A stretch of DNA of 5,587 nt from Desulfuromonadaceae bacterium GWB2_53_15 (GTDB taxonomy: Bacteria; Desulfobacterota; Desulfuromonadia; Geobacterales; Pseudopelobacteraceae): the NCBI GenBank assembly GCA_001824455.1, contig MHXL01000167.1, forward strand, positions 1 through 5,587, read 5' to 3'. The notes under the pieces were generated by a model. The model had not been told where the DNA came from and did not search any database. It worked only from the letters and a program-made list of their open reading frames with translations. The position numbers and the translations under genes are program-made. Positions 1 to 5,587 of this stretch are shown here, one piece after another (within the stretch, counting starts at the first letter, position 1; every line of letters starts with the position of its first letter).

Positions 1-250
1 GTCCAATGTCATGCGGCATGCCGGCGCTACCTGCGTCGCGGTATCATTGGCAAAGGCAGGTCAGAAGCTTGTCCTGCGGATAACGGATAATGGCGTTGGA
101 ATTAGCGATCACGAGATATCTTCAGCCACTTCTTTCGGAATCTTGGGAATGGAGGAGCGGGCTCGCTTGTGTGACGGCAATATTATCATTAAGGGAAGTC
201 CTGGCAGGGGTACGACGATATCGGTATCAATTCCGACTTGTGAGGGGTGA
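1..250 (+). CDS. Sensor histidine kinase, NarX/DesK type (3' end only)
   Basis: This is the last 82 codons of a gene that begins upstream of the window; the frame is open from base 2 and ends at TGA 248-250. It is the ATP-binding (HATPase_c) end of a two-component sensor kinase. The N-box reads SNVMRHAGA, the G1 box DNGVGI, and the end reads FGILGMEERARL followed by GSPGRGTTISVSIP. The RHA form of the N-box and the GMEERA block are characteristic of the HisKA_3 class (NarX, UhpB, DesK), which phosphorylates NarL/FixJ regulators. A regulator of that class starts 7 nt downstream, so the two are almost certainly a cognate pair on one transcript. The sensor domain, phospho-accepting histidine and any membrane segments lie outside the window, so the stimulus cannot be read. 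The apparent start at ATG 11 is internal, since the N-box begins before it. Confidence 0.93.
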   Translation, partial: SNVMRHAGATCVAVSLAKAGQKLVLRITDNGVGISDHEISSATSFGILGMEERARLCDGNIIIKGSPGRGTTISVSIPTCEG

Positions 251-257
251 AAAAACA

Positions 258-905
258 ATGTTCAATATCCTGATAGTTGACGACCATGCCGTAGTGCGCA
301 GAGGGCTAAAAGAGATAATACTGGAAACTGTCTCCAGGGATGTCGGCTTCGATGAAGCTGCAAGCGGCCGGGAGGCGCTTCAGAAAACATCGAACAATAA
401 CTACGACCTTGTCCTGCTTGATATATCGATGCCGGGCAGGAACGGACTGGATACCCTGAAGGCAATCAAAGCCGAAAAGCCGGATCTTCCAGTACTGGTA
501 CTGAGCATGTATCCCGAGGAGCAGTTTGCCATGCGCTCATTCAAGGCGGGTGCATCCGGTTATATAACAAAAGAAAGCGCGCCGGAGGAACTTCAGGTCG
601 CGGTCAATAAAATATTGCACGGCAGGAAATACATAAGTTCGTATTGTTCCGAAATGCTCCTGTCGGAACTGAAAAACAAAAAGGCAACCAGCGAGTCGCC
701 TCACATGATCCTCTCAAACCGGGAATACCATGTTGCCTGTTTGATAGCTTCCGGAAAATCCCTGAAAGAGATAGCGCTTGAACTTGTGCTCAGCGATAAA
801 ACAATCAGTACCTATAGATCCCGTATTCTCAATAAGATGAATTTGAAAACAAATGCCGAATTGATCAACTATGCCATCAAGCACAACATGGTAAACATCG
901 ACTGA
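258..905 (+). CDS. NarL/FixJ-family DNA-binding response regulator (LuxR-type HTH)
   Basis: A 215-aa cytoplasmic transcription regulator, the normal length for the family. Residues 1-120 are a receiver domain: acidic pair D8-D9, phospho-acceptor D55 in LVLLDISMPG, the switch serine S83 and the conserved lysine K105 in GYITKES. Residues about 150-210 are a LuxR/GerE helix-turn-helix, with SNRE at the start and KSLKEIALEL, KTISTYRSRI and AELINYAI after it. The first HTH helix reads REYHVACLIASG where most relatives have REREVLxLIAxG, a mild divergence. ATG 258 is chosen because the receiver fold begins at once (FNILIVDD) and GAGGGG at 242-247 lies 10 nt upstream, overlapping the kinase stop. 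A longer in-frame opening to position 90 only overlaps the kinase gene. It is probably phosphorylated by the upstream kinase and dimerises on promoter DNA; its targets are unknown. Confidence 0.95.
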   Translation: MFNILIVDDHAVVRRGLKEIILETVSRDVGFDEAASGREALQKTSNNNYDLVLLDISMPGRNGLDTLKAIKAEKPDLPVLVLSMYPEEQFAMRSFKAGASGYITKESAPEELQVAVNKILHGRKYISSYCSEMLLSELKNKKATSESPHMILSNREYHVACLIASGKSLKEIALELVLSDKTISTYRSRILNKMNLKTNAELINYAIKHNMVNID

Positions 906-1019
906 CAACTTCCCCGCAATCGCCTGTCGCCTCATGTAGTCCATCCCCTACACGAATAACACGTAACCCCTTACATCATTAACAGATTCTACTGACTCAA
1001 TATTCGTCACATTATAAGG

Positions 1020-1027
1020 TATACAAT
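1020..1027 (+). promoter_or_regulatory. Possible promoter -10 element for the GAF kinase gene
   Basis: TATACAAT lies about 100 bp before the kinase start codon and resembles a sigma-70 -10 box. An overlapping choice, TATAAG at 1013-1018, is equally plausible. The -35 match is poor for both: TCAATA at 17-bp spacing for the first, CTGACT at 15-bp spacing for the second. The call rests on base pattern in an AT-rich gap only. Confidence 0.25.
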
Positions 1028-1112
1028 ACATGCAATACACAGCTCTCTGTACTCTAGCATCTGAAACACATCTTGAATAAGGTCATATTTCTGTTTCCAC
1101 CATTCCAAGAGC

Positions 1113-1119
1113 AAGGTGA
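1113..1119 (+). promoter_or_regulatory. Ribosome-binding site that sets the GAF kinase start
   Basis: AAGGTGA ends 4 nt before ATG 1124. No comparable purine-rich site precedes the alternative in-frame TTG at 1073, whose upstream sequence is pyrimidine- and A-rich. The 17 residues between the two starts (beginning NKVIFLFPPF) are not part of any recognisable domain. This supports ATG 1124. Confidence 0.7.
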
Positions 1120-1123
1120 TGCC

Positions 1124-2512
1124 ATGAAAATGATCGCACATAGGCTGGGTTCCGGGACAACAAGCAAGAAAATAACCTGGCAACCGGCTATCAGCGTGAA
1201 GCGGGAAGCTGCCGAGAAGGAGATCCTGCGCCAGAGCCGCCTCTATGCGGTGCTGAGCGTGACCAATCATACCATCGTGCGCGCAAACGATCGCGAAGCG
1301 CTGTTCAGCGATATCTGCCGGGGAGCGGTCGAGCAGGGCGGTTTCATGCTGGTCTGGACCGGGCTCATAGACGATGAATCCGGCATGGTTAAACCTGTCG
1401 CCTGGCACGGCGCCAATAACGGTTTTCTTGACAACATCCGGATATCCGTGAGGGAAGAACCTGAAGGGCTTGGACCTACCGGTTCGGCCATCCGCGACGG
1501 CAGCTACCACATCTGCAACGATTTTAACAACGACCCGCGCACCCTGCTCTGGCATGAAAAGGGGCGAGAGCACGGCATCAATTCTTCCGCGTCCATTGCG
1601 CTGACATTGAATAAAAAGGTGATCGGCGCCTTGACCATCTACTCCGACGAACCGAACTTTTTCTGCGCCCAGATGATCGGACTGTTGAAACAGATGGCTA
1701 TGGATATTTCCTTCGCCCTTGACAACCTCGACAACGCAGCTCGACACCGGGAGGCGGAGCGGGCCTTGCACGAGGAAACCATTGAGCGCCTGCGCGCCGT
1801 TGAAGCCCTTCGCGGAAAGGAGCAACAATTCATACAGCAGAGCCGTCATGCGGCCATGGGGGAGATGATCGGCAATATCGCCCACCAGTGGCGACAGCCG
1901 TTGAACATACTGGGACTCATAATCCAGCAAGTGCAGTTATTATATGAAGACGGTGAGTTCTGCAAAGAGCATCTTGATAACAATGTCAGTAAAGCCATGA
2001 ATATAATCCAGCATATGTCCCAGACCATCAACGATTTCCGAAATTTCTTCAGACCGGACAAGGAAAAGGCCGAGTTCAACGTTCTTAAGGAAATTTCGAA
2101 AACGCTCTCCCTTATCGAAGCGGTTTTCAACGACCGGCGGATCACGATCGAAGTTAATCCATCAGGCAATCCTGTCATCTATGGTCACCCCAATGAATAC
2201 TCTCAAGTTCTCCTTAACATTATGATTAATGCCAGGGATGCATTTTCCAGCCAGAAAACCGACCGTCCGAGGGTTACAATTAGTCTCTACACGGAATCCG
2301 GCAAGGCCGTTGTGACCATTACCGACAACGCTGGGGGCATTCCAGAGGATATCATAGACAAAATCTTCGATCCGTACTTCACCACAAAGGGGCCTGACAA
2401 GGGGACGGGTGTCGGTCTGTTCATATCGAAAACCATCATCGAGAATAATATGAACGGAAGACTTACCGTCCGCAACACCGACATCGGCGCTGAGTTCAGG
2501 ATAGAGGTCTGA
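1124..2512 (+). CDS. Soluble GAF-domain sensor histidine kinase (orphan)
   Basis: A 462-aa protein with no membrane segment or signal peptide, so it should sense a cytoplasmic or diffusible cue. Residues about 35-200 form a GAF domain of the kind that starts LYAVLSVTNHTIVRA and contains EGLGPTGSAIRDG, INSSASIAL and VIGALTIYS. A charged, probably coiled-coil linker covers about 203-240. The dimerisation/phosphorylation helix carries GNIAHQWRQPLN with phospho-acceptor H254. The ATPase domain follows: N-box LLNIMINARDAF (N369), G1 DNAGGIP (D401), F-box IFDPYFTTK and G2 GTGVGLFISK (427-435). All catalytic boxes are intact. The residue after the histidine is Gln, not the Glu/Asp of classical HisKA kinases. 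No receiver gene lies beside it in the same direction, so its partner is unknown. The GAF ligand cannot be predicted from sequence. Calling it a histidine kinase is secure; its role is not. Confidence 0.94.
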   Translation: MKMIAHRLGSGTTSKKITWQPAISVKREAAEKEILRQSRLYAVLSVTNHTIVRANDREALFSDICRGAVEQGGFMLVWTGLIDDESGMVKPVAWHGANNGFLDNIRISVREEPEGLGPTGSAIRDGSYHICNDFNNDPRTLLWHEKGREHGINSSASIALTLNKKVIGALTIYSDEPNFFCAQMIGLLKQMAMDISFALDNLDNAARHREAERALHEETIERLRAVEALRGKEQQFIQQSRHAAMGEMIGNIAHQWRQPLNILGLIIQQVQLLYEDGEFCKEHLDNNVSKAMNIIQHMSQTINDFRNFFRPDKEKAEFNVLKEISKTLSLIEAVFNDRRITIEVNPSGNPVIYGHPNEYSQVLLNIMINARDAFSSQKTDRPRVTISLYTESGKAVVTITDNAGGIPEDIIDKIFDPYFTTKGPDKGTGVGLFISKTIIENNMNGRLTVRNTDIGAEFRIEV

Positions 2513-2553
2513 TCCGGAACATTCGAGGCCGGGGGAAGATCCCAGCCCGGACG

Positions 2554-2583
2554 AAAAAAGGGAGCGGCCTTATGCCCGCTCCC
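2554..2583 (-). terminator. Rho-independent terminator of the minus-strand gene cluster
   Basis: Read on the minus strand, an 8-bp perfect GC-rich stem (GGGAGCGG at 2583-2576 pairing with CCGCTCCC at 2567-2560) with an 8-nt loop is followed directly by TTTTTT (2559-2554). It begins 32 nt after the stop of the secreted thiol protein. On the plus strand the hairpin has no T-run after it, so it should work efficiently in only one direction and is not an obvious terminator for the convergent GAF kinase. Confidence 0.85.
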
Positions 2584-2615
2584 GATGAAGGTTATTAATG
2601 TGTTGATTCTCGACC

Positions 2616-3119
2616 CTACCTCCCCAACGCCTCCTCGATCCTCTTTTTATCGAGTCCCTCAATAATCCTGCCATTGATGATGAAGGTTGGCGTGGCACTA
2701 ATCTTGGCCTTCCTGGTTATCTCAAGATGCTCTTCCTGCAACTTCACCCCGTTGGCGGTGATGCCTTCAATACGCTGCGCCCTGTCCAATTTACCCGACA
2801 TGATCTCATGGTATGCCTTGGCCTTGTCCTGCTGGGAAAGGGCATACTGTACTTTTTCCTTGGCCTTTGGATGACGGGGAAGCGGATAAAAGAACACCTT
2901 GCGGGTCACATCCGGTCGCCCGTCGAAATATTTGGAGGCTGTTCGGCAGTAGGGGCAATCAGGATCGGTGAACTCCACCACCGTCTTGGGGCCGGAACCG
3001 ATCACCACCGCCTTGCTGAAATCCATCTCGGAAGCTCTCGCAGGGTCGCTGCAGAACAGGCCGGCCAGCATTACAAGCACCACAGCCATCTTCAGAATCA
3101 TCGGGATCATTTTCCTCAT
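2616..3119 (-). CDS. Secreted thioredoxin-fold protein, DsbC/DsbG-like, CPYC active site
   Basis: A 167-aa precursor. Residues 1-29 look like a Sec signal peptide: basic RK near the start, hydrophobic MAVVLVMLAGLF, then cleavage after ARA (27-29). C23 does not fit a lipobox because F precedes it. The mature part of about 138 aa has TVVEFTDPDCPYC with C55 and C58 as the redox pair and the cis-proline loop SATPTFIINGRI (P144), followed by EGLDKKRIEEAL. This matches the catalytic domain of DsbC/DsbG disulfide isomerases, but their N-terminal dimerisation domain is missing, so it may act as a monomeric thiol reductase, isomerase or oxidase in the periplasm. It is the last gene before the terminator and starts 7 nt after the hybrid kinase stop. 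The start is uncertain: ATG 3119 keeps the basic n-region but its GGAG is only 1 nt away; ATG 3110 has GGAG 10 nt upstream. Confidence 0.88.
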   Translation of the reverse strand: MRKMIPMILKMAVVLVMLAGLFCSDPARASEMDFSKAVVIGSGPKTVVEFTDPDCPYCRTASKYFDGRPDVTRKVFFYPLPRHPKAKEKVQYALSQQDKAKAYHEIMSGKLDRAQRIEGITANGVKLQEEHLEITRKAKISATPTFIINGRIIEGLDKKRIEEALGR

Positions 3120-3126
3120 GCTCCAT

Positions 3127-4299
3127 TTATAAGGTAACATCCTCATCCTGGCCAGGCAGCATGAGCTTGAACGTGCTCCCATTGCCCAGTTCACTCTCTG
3201 CCCAGATCAAGCCGTCCATTTTCTCCATCGCCATCCTGCAGTAGGCCAAGCCTAGCCCTGCCCCGCCCCGCTCACGACCGGAACGCGGCGACTGGAAAAA
3301 CCGTTCGAAGATTCGGCCGAGATCCTCAGCAGGGATACCGTCACCGGTATCACTGATGCTGAGAAGCAGAAACTGCCGATTTCTGGAAAATCCCTCGGGA
3401 ATGTTGACATACGCCGGGATCTTCGCTGCGGAAATGTCACCACTGGCAATGCTTTGGCAGGTGATGGTAATCCCACCGCCCTCCGGGGTAAACTTGACGG
3501 CATTGCCCAGCAGGTTGGCAATAATGCGGGTAAATGCGTTCCGGTCAACATTGACAAAGGGTACAGCTGCGGAAAGATCCACGTTTAACGAAATACGCTC
3601 ATATTCCGCAGCCTTGGAAAACCGGTTAGCCACGGCTGTGACAATTTCCACCGGATTGTAGCAACGAAGATTCATCTGCATTTTGCCAGCCTCAAATCGG
3701 TTGATATCCAGGAGGTTGTCTATCATGTCAACCACTTCGTTGCAGCTGTCAATGGCCGCTTGGAGGTACTCCACCTGTTCAATATTCACCGGGCCAAGCC
3801 GACCTTCCCTCATGATGTCAATGGACCCGATCACGGCCGTGATCGGGTTTTTAAGATCATGGGAGAGCATGGAGACAAAGTCGGCTTTTTCGCGTTCAAG
3901 GCGCTGCCTCTCAATCAGCGCGCTGCGATAGGCAATAGCTCGCTGAACTCGCGGCAGCACATCGTCCAGGGCAAAGGGCTTGGGAAAATAATCGATTGCC
4001 CCGGCTTTCATGCACTCAACTGCCAGATCTTCATTGCCATGGGCTGTCATCATGATCACAGCCACGTCACTGCCCGACTCCCGGATGCAACGCAAAACCT
4101 CAACCCCTCCCAGACGCGGCATCCTGATATCCAGCAGCACCAGTGAGTAGCCACCCTCAGCCAGCATCTCAAGGGCCATTTTTCCGTCCTGTGCCCATGC
4201 GGTATCATAGCCGGCATCCTCCATATGCAACTTGAGAATCAGGGCTATATCCGGTTCATCATCAACTATAAGAATTTTGTTGGAGACTTTCGCAGTCAT
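3127..4299 (-). CDS. Receiver-histidine kinase hybrid (response regulator at the N-terminus)
   Basis: A 390-aa cytoplasmic protein with no membrane segment. Residues 6-122 are a receiver domain: D13-D14, phospho-acceptor D57 in LVLLDIRMPR, T85 in MMTAHG and K107 in YFPKPF. A short helical, charged linker (123-140) leads to a HisKA domain with FVSMLSHDLKNP (phospho-acceptor H147). The HATPase domain has N-box NLLGNAVKF (N266), G1 DTGDGIP (D317), F-box FERFF and G2 GGAGLGLAY (345-353). All boxes are complete. The receiver-first order implies that phosphorylation of D57 by another kinase controls this kinase's own output, making it a relay node. It has no DNA-binding or other output domain and no sensor domain. 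It is translated 9 nt after ispD and is followed closely by the CPYC protein, so probably shares their transcript. Its upstream kinase and downstream regulator are not identifiable here. Confidence 0.95.
   Translation of the reverse strand: MTAKVSNKILIVDDEPDIALILKLHMEDAGYDTAWAQDGKMALEMLAEGGYSLVLLDIRMPRLGGVEVLRCIRESGSDVAVIMMTAHGNEDLAVECMKAGAIDYFPKPFALDDVLPRVQRAIAYRSALIERQRLEREKADFVSMLSHDLKNPITAVIGSIDIMREGRLGPVNIEQVEYLQAAIDSCNEVVDMIDNLLDINRFEAGKMQMNLRCYNPVEIVTAVANRFSKAAEYERISLNVDLSAAVPFVNVDRNAFTRIIANLLGNAVKFTPEGGGITITCQSIASGDISAAKIPAYVNIPEGFSRNRQFLLLSISDTGDGIPAEDLGRIFERFFQSPRSGRERGGAGLGLAYCRMAMEKMDGLIWAESELGNGSTFKLMLPGQDEDVTL
3825..3848. repeat. Perfect 24-bp palindrome inside the hybrid kinase gene
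   Basis: The left half ACCCGATCACGG (3825-3836) is the exact reverse complement of the right half (3837-3848). As plus-strand RNA it would fold into a stem of about 10 bp with a GGCC loop, and T 3848-3852 follows, giving a terminator-like shape antisense to the gene. On the coding strand it spells the conserved peptide NPITAVIG next to the H-box, so part of the symmetry comes from coding. Its function, if any, is unknown. Confidence 0.8.
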
Positions 4300-4304
4300 G
4301 GACA

Positions 4305-4310
4305 CTCCTT
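4305..4310 (-). promoter_or_regulatory. Ribosome-binding site that sets the hybrid kinase start
   Basis: On the minus strand AAGGAG lies 5 nt before ATG 4299 and overlaps the ispD stop codon (TAA 4311-4309). The alternative GTG at 4305 lies within the end of this site and so cannot be its start. The overlap with the ispD stop suggests coupled translation of the two genes. Confidence 0.85.
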
Positions 4311-5016
4311 ATGTACCGGCCAGAAAAGCTTCTGCCAGGACAAGGTCTTCGGGGGTGGTAATCTTGATGTTTCGGTAGTCGCCGCGCACGATCCGGACAA
4401 CTCCGCCTTGGCGCTCTACGAGCGAGGCGTCGTCGGTTCCCGCGAAACCATCTCGCGCGGCACTCAGGTGGGCGGTATGGATGATATCAAAGCGAAAGGA
4501 CTGGGGGGTCTGGGCCTGCCAGAGCGTATCCCGCACCGGCGTATCCACGACAATGCCCTCCCTGACGGTCTTGATCGTGTCCTTGACTGGGACAGCTACC
4601 AAGGCACCGTCGTTGTTCATGGCAACAGCGATGGATTCCTGCAACAACACTTGTGTGATAAACGGCCTGACACCATCATGGATCAGCACGACGTCATCCT
4701 TTTGTGCCAGTCGTTGCAGGGCGTTAAGACCATTCATGACCGAATTCTGGCGTTCCTTGCCACCTGGGATGATCTCCAGCACCTTGCGAAATCCACAGGC
4801 CTCAACCACGTGCTGGCGACAATAGGGGATCTCTTCTTCGGGGATAACCAGAAAGATGCCATCGATAAAAGGGGCTTGTTCAAAGATGGAGATAGTGCGG
4901 GCAACAATAGGTAATTCACCCAGCTGCAGGTACTGTTTGTTGATCGACGCGCCCATGCGCCTGCCCATGCCGGCGGCCGGGATCAGGGCAAATGTCTTTG
5001 TCTTTAAGCCGGTCAC
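4309..5016 (-). CDS. ispD: 2-C-methyl-D-erythritol 4-phosphate cytidylyltransferase
   Basis: A 235-aa cytoplasmic enzyme of usual family length. It joins CTP and 2-C-methyl-D-erythritol 4-phosphate to give the CDP-methylerythritol intermediate of the MEP (non-mevalonate) isoprenoid pathway. Visible motifs in order: CTP-binding loop [10 protein letters not shown] (13-22) with R20 and K27 matching the catalytic pair of the E. coli enzyme; GGKERQNSV (85-93); HDGVRP (113-118); PVKDTIK (143-149); [16 protein letters not shown] (159-174); GTDDASLVE (193-201) and [10 protein letters not shown] (216-225). The start is GTG 5016, overlapping the selA stop by 4 nt (GTGA), with AGGGGA 4 nt upstream. In many genomes ispF follows or is fused to ispD; here a signalling gene follows instead. 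It is not an IspDF fusion, since it stops right after the cytidylyltransferase domain. Confidence 0.97.
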   Translation of the reverse strand: MTGLKTKTFALIPAAGMGRRMGASINKQYLQLGELPIVARTISIFEQAPFIDGIFLVIPEEEIPYCRQHVVEACGFRKVLEIIPGGKERQNSVMNGLNALQRLAQKDDVVLIHDGVRPFITQVLLQESIAVAMNNDGALVAVPVKDTIKTVREGIVVDTPVRDTLWQAQTPQSFRFDIIHTAHLSAARDGFAGTDDASLVERQGGVVRIVRGDYRNIKITTPEDLVLAEAFLAGT

Positions 5017-5587
5017 GAGTTCCCCTGTGTCAGTTGCGTTGCTGCCCAGACGAGTGCTTCGGATAATGCCGGCAGATCGCGATCAAGAATGGTACGAACA
5101 TCCAGCAGGAAACGGTCACGGTGGATGCGGCCGATAACCGGCACAACAGCCCTGCGCAGGACAGCCTCGATCTGCTGGGGAGATGCTCCGACAATTTGCA
5201 CCTCAATCAGTGATGTCTTTAATTGTAACAAAGGAAATGAACCGCCGCCAGCACTGGATTCTCCCTCCTGTTTTTCAAGCGACACCGTTCCGGGCAACAC
5301 CCGCCTGAAACGCCGGATGATCCGGTCGGCCCGCTTTGCCAGTTCATCCGCTGCTGTCGTGAGCATATGCAAGGTAGGGATGGCAACCAATGCCCGCCGC
5401 TCGTCGCGATAAAGCCTGAGCGTAGCCTCCAGGGCGGCCAGGGTGAGTTTGTCGATCCGCACGGCCCGCAGCAACGGGTGGCATTTCATCGGTTCCAGAA
5501 GATTTCGCCGGCCGACAATGATGCCGGCTTGCGGCCCTCCCAGCAGTTTATCACCGCTAAAGGTAACCACATCGGCCCCATCATCCA
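5013..5587 (-). CDS. selA: L-seryl-tRNA(Sec) selenium transferase (C-terminal part)
   Basis: The visible 190 codons are the C-terminal part of a protein usually about 450-470 aa long; the 5' end lies outside the window. SelA is a PLP enzyme that converts Ser-tRNA(Sec) to Sec-tRNA(Sec) with selenophosphate, allowing selenocysteine insertion at UGA. The fragment opens with [20 protein letters not shown], which contains the PLP-binding lysine (codon at 5549-5547). It continues with [12 protein letters not shown] and the family's ending [18 protein letters not shown]. The frame is intact to TGA 5015-5013. An apparent start at GTG 5570 is internal, because conserved residues precede it. Its stop overlaps the ispD start, so the two are co-transcribed. 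The presence of selA suggests the organism makes selenoproteins; none of the complete genes in this window has an obvious in-frame TGA of that type. Confidence 0.96.
   Translation of the reverse strand, partial: DDGADVVTFSGDKLLGGPQAGIIVGRRNLLEPMKCHPLLRAVRIDKLTLAALEATLRLYRDERRALVAIPTLHMLTTAADELAKRADRIIRRFRRVLPGTVSLEKQEGESSAGGGSFPLLQLKTSLIEVQIVGASPQQIEAVLRRAVVPVIGRIHRDRFLLDVRTILDRDLPALSEALVWAATQLTQGNS

Larger units (their letters stand above)
906..1123 (+). other. AT-rich intergenic region between the regulator and the GAF kinase
   Basis: These 218 bases contain no credible gene, tRNA-like fold or strong terminator. They are richer in A and T than the flanking genes. They hold two short inverted repeats (935-952 and 963-974), a possible promoter -10 element around 1020-1027, a short tandem CAATACA pair (1024-1030 and 1033-1039) and the ribosome-binding site at 1113-1119. 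No hairpin with a T-run follows the regulator stop at 905, so read-through into the kinase gene cannot be excluded. Confidence 0.6.

Noticed and set aside
248..250. TGA codons at gene ends as possible selenocysteine codons, given selA in the window.
   Set aside because: The kinase, regulator, GAF kinase and selA all end at their family's expected C-terminus, and no conserved sequence continues past the TGA.
90..257. N-terminal extension of the response regulator to an ATG at 90.
   Set aside because: It overlaps the kinase ATPase domain in another frame, and the receiver fold begins right at ATG 258.
1007..1930. A 307-codon open frame on the minus strand opposite the GAF kinase.
   Set aside because: It lies across the well-supported kinase and shows no recognisable domain; its openness follows from the codon use of the opposite strand.
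2529..2550. Possible plus-strand terminator CCGGG...CCCGG after the GAF kinase.
   Set aside because: The stem is only 5 bp with a long loop and is followed by A-rich, not T-rich, sequence.
3045..3056. Cys23 of the CPYC protein as a lipoprotein attachment site.
   Set aside because: The residue before it is Phe, where a lipobox needs Gly, Ala or Ser, and a good ARA signal peptidase I site follows.
3120..3194. Longer N-terminus for the secreted CPYC protein starting at 3194.
   Set aside because: It would overlap the end of the hybrid kinase by over 60 bases and put about 25 non-signal residues before an otherwise standard signal peptide.
3334..3351. Inverted repeat GATACCG - TCAC - CGGTATC inside the hybrid kinase gene.
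   Set aside because: A 7-bp stem is expected by chance at this window size, it encodes the conserved G1 motif DTGDGI, and no T-run follows.
4225..4914. A 229-codon open frame on the plus strand opposite ispD.
   Set aside because: It runs antisense to conserved IspD motifs and matches no family I recognise.

Overview
The window looks like chromosomal DNA of a free-living, signalling-rich bacterium. The most likely group is the Geobacterales/Desulfuromonadales of the former Deltaproteobacteria. The hints are soluble kinases with a GAF input, an H-box of the HQWRQPL type, a receiver-first receiver/kinase hybrid, an MEP-pathway ispD and a selenocysteine-synthesis selA. This placement is an inference from gene style, because there is no rRNA or other marker gene here.

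Layout. Plus strand: positions 1-250 hold the 3' end of a NarX/DesK-type sensor kinase. Seven bases later comes its likely partner, a NarL/FixJ response regulator (258-905). A 218-bp AT-rich gap (906-1123) follows, then a soluble GAF histidine kinase (1124-2512) with no receiver gene beside it. Minus strand, convergent with these: selA (3' part, 5587-5013), ispD (5016-4309), a receiver-HisKA-HATPase hybrid (4299-3127) and a small secreted CPYC thioredoxin-fold protein (3119-2616). A hairpin with a T6 tract (2583-2554) follows the last gene and reads as its terminator.

How the genes fit together. The four minus-strand genes are tightly packed: a 4-nt GTGA overlap between selA and ispD, then gaps of 9 and 7 nt. 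They are probably one transcript that mixes housekeeping (selenocysteine and isoprenoid synthesis), signalling and periplasmic thiol chemistry. On the plus strand the first two genes form a classical kinase/regulator pair, and the third gene is probably a separate unit.

Three starts differ from the longest open frame on translation-signal grounds: the GAF kinase (ATG 1124, not TTG 1073), the hybrid (ATG 4299, not GTG 4305) and the secreted protein (ATG 3119 or 3110). I see no mobile element, tRNA, rRNA, CRISPR array or clear riboswitch. The most unexpected non-genic signal is a perfect 24-bp palindrome followed by T5 on the plus strand, inside the hybrid kinase gene (3825-3848). I do not see convincing evidence of a wholly new system.
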